A stretch of DNA of 64,000 nt, from contig NC_092561.1 in NCBI RefSeq assembly GCF_037975245.1, forward strand, positions 1,154,501-1,218,500, written 5' to 3'. Of this stretch, positions 12,429-24,400 are shown piece after piece. How positions within the stretch are numbered: position 1 is the stretch's first letter; the number at the start of each line of letters is the position of its first letter. The position numbers and the translations under genes were made by a program. Source of the stretch: Apostichopus japonicus (lineage: Eukaryota > Echinodermata > Holothuroidea > Aspidochirotida > Stichopodidae). Under the pieces are notes generated by a model that had not been told where the DNA came from, searched no databases, and was given only the letters and a program-made list of their open reading frames with translations.

Positions 12429-15400
12429 TCATGAAGTACCCGAAGCGCCCTCGCTTTCTTCATCGGCATTGTTATTGCGATCACCATCCTTGCCTTCGGA
12501 GTCCGGAGCTGTATCGAGTCCACTGTCTGGCGATAACTTCAGGTCACCCATACCCTACAGATGTAAACACATACCGCAATGACGGATTACAGAGCAAATC
12601 ATCAGCACGTCAATTTTAAGTATCCTATCGTTGCAAAAAAGTACTATTCAAATTGACCTGCTTGGAGGTCCTGACCATCAAAGTTATTCTGAGACATTGA
12701 CAAGTTCAACCAGATTATAATTAAATCTCTCAGATAGGAACAAACAACCCTTAAGGGTGGTTCTAAAAGCATGCCTCCAAAATGCATCACTGGTACGACA
12801 ATATGGCCACAAAATGCATTCGAAAAGGCAACATATTAAATTGCAACAAATGCTTTGATGGTGACATAAATTACATAGCATACAAAAATACAATTACAGG
12901 TACTTTTAAGCAAAGTTCCTGTACTACAGGGATCAATTTTAAATAGTCTGTCGCACCAAGGCTTTTGCTCAAGAAAATGACTAATCAAAGCCAGAAAATG
13001 TTAAGATCAGGGTTGTGCTGGTGTTATAATTAACACTAGGATTGTTCTGGTGTTTTAATTAGCACCAGACAATATCACTAAAATGAATTTTCCCTTCTGA
13101 AAGTGACATTGTGAGAATCTGAAAATCCTATGCAATCACCAAAAATAAACACTGAAAAATTTGAAAGCATGACTCTGGCTTTTTCATGGGTTGACTAGTA
13201 CAGTATCTGCTGAGGGTCTTTTGAAACAGGGGTGAGGGGTGAATCCCTCATCGGCCCAGTGTACATTGAAATATCAACCAATTCCATTAAAAGAAAAGAA
13301 GAAAAATGAGAACAAACCTCTAGTTCTTGTAAGACTTCATCCATGAAATCAGTAGGGTTGGCTTTATAGCTATGAGCCATATTTATTGCTTCCCTGAATA
13401 ACTGCAAAATAAAACCAAACAAGAGAGACTTGCTTGAATCATGAGCAAGACCTACAGTAGTTAAGGTACAAAACAAACTTAAGTCTTGGCTCATGGGTGG
13501 GGGGTGGGTAGGCCTCTGAAAAACCCCTGGTGTAACTATGTAGTCAGTGAATGATATTCATGGAGCACTTTGCCTATTTCCGGAATAAGGGCACTCAGTC
13601 TATGGTAGTCAAGTAGCCTAGTCTAGGGAATAGATGACTGCACACAATCTCATGCTCTACCCATTACTATCAGTCTATGGTAGTCAAGTAGCCTAGTCTG
13701 GGGAATTGATGACTGCACACAATCTCATGCTCTACCCATTACTATCAGTCTATGGTAGTCAAGTAGCCTAGTCTAGGGAATAGATGACTGCACACAATCT
13801 CATGCTCTACCCATTACTATCAGTCTATGGTAGTCAAGTAGCCTAGTCTGGGAAATAGATGACTGCACACAATCTCATGCTCTACCCATTACTATCAGTC
13901 TATGGTAGTCAAGTAGCCTAGTCTAGGGAATAGATGACTGCACACAATCTCATGCTCTACCCATTACTATCAGTCTATGGTAGTCAAGTAGCCTAGTCTG
14001 GGGAATAGATGACTGCACACAATCTCATGCTCTACCCATTACTATCAGTCTATGGTAGTCAAGTAGCCTAGTCTAGGGAATAGATGACTGCACACAATCT
14101 CATGCTCTACCCATTACTATCAGTCTATGGTAGTCAAGTAGCCTAGTCTGGGGAATTGATGACTGCACACAATCTCATGCTCTACCCATTACTATCAGTC
14201 TATGGTAGTCAAGTAGCCTAGTCTAGGGAATAGATGACTGCACACAATCTCATGCTCTACCCATTACTATCAGTCTATGGTAGTCAAGTAGCCTAGTCTG
14301 GGGAATTGATGACTGCACACAATCTCATGCTCTACCCATTACTACCAGTCTATGGTAGTCAAGTAGCCTAGTCTAGGGAATAGATGACTGCACACAATCT
14401 CATGCTCTACCCATTACTATCAGTCTATGGTAGTCAAGTAGCCTAGTCTGGGGAATTGATGACTGCACACAATCTCATGCTCTACCCATTACTATCAGTC
14501 TATGGTAGTCAAGTAGCCTAGTCTAGGGAATTGATGACTGCACTGTCACGAACGACTTTATTCATTGTACGTGTATTCAGTATATGCTGGTCAGGGTGAT
14601 AAGTAGGTCACTCGCCGTGACTGACAACTTGTGCGTTTTTTTCTGGAAGCTACGAGAAATGATGGCGCTATTCGGTATTAGCGAGTGCAAATTTCCAGAA
14701 CATACGGGAAGTAATTTTTAGCAGGTGACCGGATATCGTCGACCAATGAACGATGCACTATCAGTCGTATCTTCGAGACATGGATGATTCTCGATGTTTT
14801 TCCGTCAGGATTCCTGGAAAAGAACTTTCGGGAGATTAAACCCGGCTATATATAAGAAGAGATATTTTCGGTGAGGAGGAGTTCAGAATTTTCCGATCTA
14901 TTGTATAAAGAAATTCATCTGAGATAAAAGATTAATCGAGGGGACGGACGGAGGAACCGGTGGACTGTTTGTTTATAAGATTGGTGCGTCGTTTAACCGG
15001 GACAGGCGTGACTTCGGCAGAGTTTTTCGGAGTTCACCCAGGAGGAAGCCATCCTTGGGATACAAACGTTGAGTCGAATTGGACCAGCGGGGAACGGTTT
15101 TGCTCCTGACCAAGTCACGGGATACCAGCCTACGAGGGAGAATCCCGACATCATTGTTGGTGACGCAAGGAGGTCAGAACAGCTACGAAAGGAACCGAGA
15201 GCCGGCACGCGCCGCGTAAGATAAGTTAAGTAATCTTTTAAAAATTTAACGGCCGTATAATATTGTAAAATCTGTCTGTAATATTCCAAATTTCTAGTAC
15301 CAATAATCCTTGTACAAATCAGTAGAGATCGTATCATTGTAAATATATCGATTTTGTTAACTTTCAGAAACCTCTCAGTAGTCTTTTGGTCCTTTGAGTT

Positions 15401-18400
15401 CACTTCCCTGAATCTATCTAAAATTTTATTTTTATCGGCTTTGAAGGCCAAAGGAAAAACCCGGGGTCGCAACAGAGGGGGCGCTAGAGGGTGCCATTTT
15501 GTATTATCCCACGGAAGTTGTGACATGCACACAATCTCATGCTCACCCATTACTATCAGTCTATGGTAGTCAAGTAGCCTAGTCTAGGGAATAGATGACT
15601 GCACACAATCTCATGCTCTACCCATTACTATCAGTCTATGGTAGTCAAGTAGCCTAGTCTGGGGAATTGATGACTGCACACAATCTCATGCTCTACCCAT
15701 TACTATCAGTCTATGGTAGTCAAGTAGCCTAGTCTAGGGAATAGATGACTGCACACAATCTCATGCTCTACCCATTACTATCAGTCTATGGTAGTCAAGT
15801 AGCCTAGTCTGGGGAATTGATGACTGCACACAATCTCATGCTCTACCCATTACTATCAGTCTATGGTAGTCAAGTAGCCTAGTCTAGGGAATAGATGACT
15901 GCACACAATCTCATGCTCTACCCATTACTATCAGTCTATGGTAGTCAAGTAGCCTAGTCTGGGGAATAGATGACTGCACACAATCTCGTGCTCTACCCAT
16001 TACTATCAGTCTATGGTAGTCAAGTAGCCTAGTCTAGGGAACAGATGACTGCACACAATCTCATGCTCTACCCATTACTATCAGTCTATGGTAGTCAAGT
16101 AGCCTAGTCTGGGGAATTGATGACTGCACACAATCTCATGCTCTACCCATTACTATCAGTCTATGGTAGTCAAGTAGCCTAGTCTAGGGAATAGATGACT
16201 GCACACAATCTCATGCTCTACCCATTACTATCAGTCTATGGTAGTCAAGTAGCCTAGTCTGGGGAATTGATGACTGCACACAATCTCATGCTCTACCCAT
16301 TACTACCAGTCTATGGTAGTCAAGTAGCCTAGTCTAGGGAATAGATGACTGCACACAATCTCATGCTCTACCCATTACTATCAGTCTATGGTAGTCAAGT
16401 AGCCTAGTCTGGGGAATTGATGACTGCACACAATCTCATGCTCTACCCATTACTATCAGTCTATGGTAGTCAAGTAGCCTAGTCTAGGGAATAGATGACT
16501 GCACACAATCTCATGCTCTACCCATTACTATCAGTCTATGGTAGTCAAGTAGCCTAGTCTGGGGAATTGATGACTGCACACAATCTCATGCTCTACCCAT
16601 TACTACCAGTCTATGGTAGTCAAGTAGCCTAGTCTAGGGAATAGATGACTGCACACAATCTCATGCTCTACCCATTACTATCAGTCTATGGTAGTCAAGT
16701 AGCCTAGTCTGGGGAATTGATGACTGCACACAATCTCATGCTCTACCCATTACTATCAGTCTATGGTAGTCAAGTAGCCTAGTCTAGGGAATTGATGACT
16801 GCACACAATCTCATGCTCACCCATTACTATCAGTCTATGGTAGTCAAGTAGCCTAGTCTAGGGAATAGATGACTGCACACAATCTCATGCTCTACCCATT
16901 ACTATCAGTCTATGGTAGTCAAGTAGCCTAGTCTGGGGAATAGATGACTGCACACAATCTCATGCTCTACCCATTACTATCAGTCTATGGTAGTCAAGTA
17001 GCCTAGTCTAGGGAATAGATGACTGCACACAATCTCATGCTCTACCCATTACTATCAGTCTATGGTAGTCAAGTAGCCTAGTCTAGGGAATTGATGACTG
17101 CACACAATCTCATGCTCTACCCATTACTATCAGTCTATGGTAGTCAAGTAGCCTAGTCTAGGGAATAGATGACTGCACACAATCTCATGCTCTACCCATT
17201 ACTATCAGTCTATGGTAGTCAAGTAGCCTAGTCTGGGGAATTGATGACTGCACACAATCTCATGCTCTACCCATTACTATCAGTCTATGGTAGTCATGTA
17301 TCCTAGTCTATGACTACTGTTGATGTGTAGTCTCTTTTTCTAACCATTTATATATTGGTCTATGCTTCTCCAGCAGAATTTAAGTTATTGTGACATTCGA
17401 ATGGCACTCATTCCCTTCCCCACCCTTCCCTCAACCATCCCAGTGATGAAATGCTAATAGAGGTAACCACAAACTTACAGTTAAGTTAAGGTGGTAGAGA
17501 ATAGGTTCACATAATTTCCCTTAAGTCAGTCACATTCATTAAGTATCTATTTCAAGTTGACGACATGTAAAACAATTCACCCGCTGTCAAACCAGTTTTC
17601 AGTTATGCATGAAAGTGTCCAATAAGCACAGTGTTGGATGGAACTGCCGATTACAAAGTTTGCCAGAGTCGACAGACTATCATCATAAATAAACTCATAA
17701 ATACAAATTTGTTGTGTAAATATTTTGGACGTTATCTTAGACACAGTCTGGAATCAAACTCGGTTAATTCCTTGCAAATTTCGTTTAATGAAATATCACA
17801 AAAGGTGAGGTTCATTTGCTTGAGAATTCAATTAGCATAACGAAAAAATTAAACAAAAGGAAAAAGGCCCCAAATTTATATTTTAGGAATTCTGAGTTTT
17901 TTTTGTGTGTTCCATGCTTCATTAGTCTAGCTTACTTTGGAGGACATTACAATATCAATGTGAGGAAAGCAAAAGAGAAACAACAACATAAACAAAGTCA
18001 CTTTACCTTGACTACGTTAGTACCATCGGCGGCTGAGACAAAGTAGAATGGCATGTTGTATTTCTTTCCAAAATGAAAAGTTTTCTGTGTTACCTTATAA
18101 TCAACTGAAATGAAAAGATATGAAAATGATATATAATTACTGCAGGACCTTTGGATGCAAACAATCACCCAATATAACACAGGCTCCTCAAGTACCTGAC
18201 CAACTCCCACCCTTCCCCCCCCCATCCCCTCCCACTTCTTGCTACTAGCCTCCACCACAACAGGGTTCTGGCAGCAAACATTTTATGTTGGGTATATTTT
18301 GTTGCTAAGTACATTTATTCGGAGGGGAAGGGGCAGAAGTGGGAGGGGGGTAAATGGAATTTTGTACACCATCTGTGGGCTGCAATACTTAAGGATGTGC

Positions 18401-21400
18401 CTACTCTTGTGACCCAACAAATGGAAATACTAAATCATATGGGAAATAATGGATCAGAAAATTTTATATTCATGTCCATTATCGATTTCCTATGTTGATA
18501 TATATCCTATCACAAGCTATTTTATTCCCAGATTAACATAATATCACCATCACATTTATCTGTAACTGTAAAATGTTTGTTTACCTCATAATATGGGAGT
18601 CAAGAATCAACAGTCTTACTGCCATCACATAGCCTCTTTCATAACAGGCTGATTGCCCCTCCCCTTCTCTAGTAGGTATTTACCATAACACTTTAATTCC
18701 TCTTTCTTTTACCATCAAGCTATTCTTACCCCCTCTCATTACAGGCCGACCCCCCCTGCCCCTTCCCTCTTACAACATACTGTAGCTCTATAGTAGGTCT
18801 TCTCCATAACACTTTAAATCCTATTTCTTTTACCAAAATCAAGCTATTCTTACCCCCTCTCATTACAGGCTGACTCCCCTCCCCTGCCCCTTTCCTCTTA
18901 CAACATACTGTAGCTCTCTAGTAGGTATTTACCATAACACTTTAATTCCTCTTTCTTTTACCAAAATCAAACTATTCTTACCCCCCTCATTACAGGCTGA
19001 CCCCCCCCCCTGGCCACTTCCCTCTTACAACATACTGTTGCTCCCTAGTAGGTCCTCTCCATCACACTTCCAATTCTCTTTCTTTTACCAAAATCAAGCT
19101 ATTCTTACCCCCTCTCATTACAGGCTGACCCCCCCCCCCCCCCCGGCTACTTCCCTCTTACAACACACTGTTGCTCCCTAGTAGGTCCTCTCCGTCACAC
19201 TTCAAATTCTCTTTCTTTTACCAAAATCAAGCTATTCTTACCCCCTCTCATTACAGGCTGACCCCCCCCCCCAAACACCTCTTCCCTCTTACAACATACT
19301 GTTGCCCCATAATAGTTCTTCTCTATAACACTTCAAAATCTCTTTCTTTTACCAAAATCAAGCTATTCTTACCCCCTCTCATTACAGGCTGACCCCCCCC
19401 CCCCAACACCTCTTCCTTCTTACAACATACTGTTGCCCCATAATAGTTCTTCTCTATAACACTTCAAATTCTCTTTCGTTTACCAAAATCAAGCTATTCT
19501 AACCCCCTCTCATTACAGGCTGACCCCCCCCCCCCCCCAACACCTCTTCCTTCTTACAACATACTGTTGCCCCATAATAGTTCTTCTCTATAACACTTCA
19601 AATTCTCTTTCTTTTACCAAAATCAAGCTATTCTAACCCCCTCTCATTACAGGCTGACCCCCCCTCCCCTGACCCTTCCCTCTTACAACATGCTGTTGCT
19701 CTCTAGTAGGTCTTCTCCATAACACTTTAATTCCTCTTTCTTTTTACCAGAATCAAGCTATTCTTACCGTCTATTTTATTTGCAGCTAGTAAACAAGGGA
19801 TTTCTGGTCTGTACTCTCTGAGTTCTTTGTACCATGTTGGTAAATTCTTGTAAGTTATCTTTCTAGTGACATCAAAAACCTAGCACAGAAAACAAACAAA
19901 AAATGAAGAAATTTAAGAAATGAATTTGCGGTTAGTTTAAAGACATACTGTATTAGAATACATGACATTAGATCAAAAAATTTACAGGACAGGTTCTCCA
20001 TGTCACAAATTAATGTTTCATTTCAGCAAAAATTCTGCAACGAGACCATCGCTGTCAAAAGAAAAGAAATTCCAGGAGGACAAAGCAACCTTTGGGTTTT
20101 AGATAACCGGTTAACTGCTCAAATAATTGACCAGTTAACTGATTTACAATGGAAGAAATTAATTGGTTAAACTATCAAATGTGACCAATTAACAGTATTT
20201 CAATGAAAGAGCAGTTTGGTTTTTTTTTCTTACTACTTGACTGTCCAGGATGGAGTGGGTAAGTCCCACCCCCTCTCCCCCCCCCTCTCCCCCAACCCAA
20301 CCTGCAGATTCCCATGAAAGAGATCCAGTATAATTGGCAATATGACGTGCACATTGTTGACATACACTTTTTCATTTGGAGATGAGAATTCTCACCAATG
20401 GGGGGTGGGGGGAGGGTATAAGGTATGTGAGGTTAATACAGCCCCTCATCTGGGACCCAGCCATCTCATACTGACCAATTTACTCTAAACAACATATAAA
20501 CCTACATTAATACTCACCAATATACAAGCATGTGCTTTATGATAGTATGAAGGATGTAAACTGCTAAACCTCTCTTGTCCTGCAGTGTCCCAAAAAGCTG
20601 TATAATCAGAAACAGATAGCGAATAGTCTTACAACATACTTATACGATATTATCCATTGCATCCATCACATCATTTTCTTTTCTCATTTTGTCTGTAAAC
20701 GTACAAGGTGAACCACAATCGTACAAACATGGCTACTTACTGTGCTGTAACTCGACATGACACAAACATGGATACTGTGAAAAGTAGACACACACACACA
20801 CTTATACTGTACTATACACACACAGACACGTGCACAACATCAGTAAGCTTAGGCTTACTGTACATACAGTATGTGAAAGAAACAACAACAAGAAAGTATC
20901 AAAATAATGCAGCAAAGAATTTATTGTTTCAGTCTTGTGCATCCCATCTAAAAGGAACGTTGGTTGACCAGAGCAAATGCTACTTAAGTCAACCATGCAC
21001 TCCCCCTCACCCCCCCCCCCACTTCCACCCACACACGCCACTTCCATTGACTTGATTTACACCTATCCTCTGCTACTTGGTATACTATCTAACATACACT
21101 TCACATCTATTCTACATCACACCACCCCTTTCCCCTCCATTTCTCCTACTCCACACATCCCTACCAATGCATACAGTATGTATAGATATGTTGGAACAAG
21201 ATTACATCACCTAATGTGGTTTGCCTACTGTTGAGCTAACTGTACCTACAGATATTTAAATACTCACCAACAGTCACAGCTTCACTGTTTACTTTGGTTT
21301 CATACCTAAAGAGAGTAAGGGCATATGTTGAAAGCTGCTGAGGTCGACTGAAACAAAGGTTAAAGGTTAAGGAAACACAAAGGTACCGATTAGTCGCCGG

Positions 21401-24400
21401 CCACATCATCATGCAATGCTACGTTGTGGTAAATAACAAGTGTAACATCTAACATCCACCAACTTAGAGTTACTGTATATTAATCTAGAGTAGATTGATG
21501 AGAAACTTCGAGCCATGTCTCCATCTATAATATCATGCAATGCTTGGTTACGGTAAATATTAAACTGTGTAAGATCCAACAAGTGGTATACTGTATATCA
21601 AACAAGATACTGCCAAACCTGATATGAACTATGTACACATTGCATGCATGAATGTGTAATGTGTATCTTTATATACTTTGAGTCTGAAATTTTAATATTA
21701 AACAAAAGTCTTTGGATCACTGAAGGCTACATATGCACTACTGTACATATGTCCATGATATGTCAAATTAGTTATCTCATCTGTACATGACTTATCCCTA
21801 GCGTAACTTCTACCGAATTTTAGCACCATATTTATAGTACATTATGTTAGATAAAAGGATACTATCCATCCATCAAAAATCGCTCCACTAATCTGAAAAA
21901 GAAAGAGAGAATTGAAATTTAAGAACAAAACTGACGTCAGATCATAATTTGTTGGCAGTAGATCATTCCCTAGATGTGTATGATGTTCTTCGGGAAGTAC
22001 AGTATGTCACCTGACCCAGCAAGTGAACGGTTTCACCACTTAGGTCTTTAATACCAAGGTCTCTGAGATCAACCCAAATACACTCCTGACCTTATTATCA
22101 ATGTATGGATAACAAATTTGCTAAGTACTGCCAGTTTCTTGGCACAAGTAGTCAGGCTTGGCAAAACTTATTACAGTACAGCAAGCTTAGATGGTGTCCA
22201 AATTCTATTTCTTGTGCTTTGTACAGTAAAGAGACAATTACTGTAGGTCTTGAGCAAAAAATGGAAAGTAAACAGGAAGGCATCACAGGAAGGCATTTAT
22301 GGTAGGTTCACTGTAGGCCTATATGCACTGTTTATTGTTTTGCTTCACACTACCTACTGTATAGTAGTGTTTACACGGGTCCAAAAATCGGGAACCGGGT
22401 ACCCGAGGGCCGTTACCCGTCGGGTATCCAGGTACCCGGAAAAAATTTGTTTACCCTCGTGTATCCCGATTTTCAAGAAATTACATATTGGATGCTGTAA
22501 TAAATGCATTATATTCTCTACTGACAATGTTTTCATGTTCAAATACGTAGGTGTAAGATAAGGTATAAAACCTCCCTCAATAAATTTTATTTGCTTCTGT
22601 TTCTTTCATTAACTTGTTAATAAATTAATTATTTAATTATAATTAGCATTACTACTAACATCGCACTGCCGCCGCTGCTTATGCTAGCTCGTGCACGTCT
22701 ATTGGATCAAACCATATAAATATCCAATTTAGCTCTTAAACAGTTTTTAATACTACTACTATCTATTATGCAGGCCCAGGGTTCGCATTAGCAGCGCGAT
22801 TCGCGCAATTTGATCGCATTTGGAATAAACGATTAGTAAAAGGCCACTTGCGATTACTATTTTTAGTTATCCCGTCTATAATCCATAAACATCGCGTAAA
22901 ATTCCTTGTCAGCCTTTCCTTCTTTGAAATCAACGAATGAATAAATAATAATTTCTTCCACATGGTAGCCTAACACCACACTAAGTCAATGAGAAATCTA
23001 GCTAAGCCTAATCATCTGTTTATTTGCTGGAGTTGTGACGCAGTTATAAGACATCCATGGAATTCTTTCGTTATTGCTGTTACGTTCGACCACATGGTTG
23101 CCTAACACCACACTAAGTCAATCGGAGTAGTCTAGCCTAGCCATCTGTTTATTAGCTGAAATTGTGACGCAGTTATAAGATGTCTATGGAAAGCTTTCGT
23201 TATTGCTGTTATCTTCGAACACATGGTAGCCTAACAACACACTTAGTCAATGGGAAATCGGCCTAACCATCGGTTTGCAATTTTTTTTTTAAACAATGAC
23301 ACTTTGCGTATGATTCGGGTAATAAATTAAGACCGGGTAGTATCGCGTCGAGCGGGCCCCTTCGTTATTGCTGTTATCTTCGACCACATTGTCGCCTAAC
23401 ACCACACTAAGTCAATGGGAAATCTGCCTAACCGTCGGTTTGCCATTTTTTTTTTAAATCACACTTTGCTTAGGATTCGGGTAATAAATTAGGAACCGGG
23501 TAGTATCACGTCGGGCGGGTACCCGGGTACCCGGATAACCCGGTACAATTATAGAATACAGGGCCATTCATTAACTCTTCCCAGCATCCGGATGCGCGGT
23601 GTGTCTGGACTCTGTACATGTCCGTACACGTATGACGCCCTCTAAAATTCCATCACGTATTTCATTTTGACTCCGCATCCGCGCATCCGCGCATCCACCC
23701 CGGGAGTACTAGGAAAGGACTTATATAATTTTCGAAAGTTTCCCCATATACGACCATATACGATTTACCATCACGTGTTTCATTTTGACTCCGCGTGTTT
23801 CATTTTGACTCCGCATCCGCGCATCCACCCCGGGAGTACTAGGAAAGGACTTAGATAATTTTCGAAAGTTTCCCCATATACGACCATATACGATATACCA
23901 TCACCTATTTCATTTTGACTCCGCATCCGCGCATCCGCGCATCCACCCCGGGAGTACTAGGAATGGACTTAAATAAATTTCGAAAAGTTTCGACATACCA
24001 TCACGTATTTCCAATACTGAAAGTCCCGTATGTACAGTACGAAGATATTCCACATCAATAGTGTGTCGTTCTTAAAAGGCATCCGTACATGTGACGTGTG
24101 ACGCCCTCTAAAATTCCACCACAGAAGTAGTGAGACTGAGCATCCGCGCATCCGGTATGGCGGGCCATCAGTCTCAAATCAAGGGAGAGCGACTTATACC
24201 GATTTAAATCGACATATACCAGTTTCCTTCGACTTATACCAGTTTCATTCTACATATCATCGATTTAAATCGACATATACCAGTTTACTTCGACATATCA
24301 TCGATTTATTTTACATATCATCGATTTAAATCGACATATACCAGTTTCATTCTACATATCATCGATTTAAATCGACATATACCAGTTTCATTCTACATAT

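Noticed and set aside
12684..13494. Short minus-strand frames around 12684-12893 and 13195-13494 as separate genes
   Set aside because: The first has no motif; the second only surrounds RABL2 exon 7 (13318-13401), whose splice sites define the real coding part.
14993..15550. 185-residue minus-strand frame
   Set aside because: It lies across the LTR and into the minisatellite and shows no recognisable protein motif.
13597..17310. Regular 75-bp array considered as a CRISPR-like locus
   Set aside because: There are no unique spacers; the whole unit repeats, and it lies in an intron of a eukaryotic gene.
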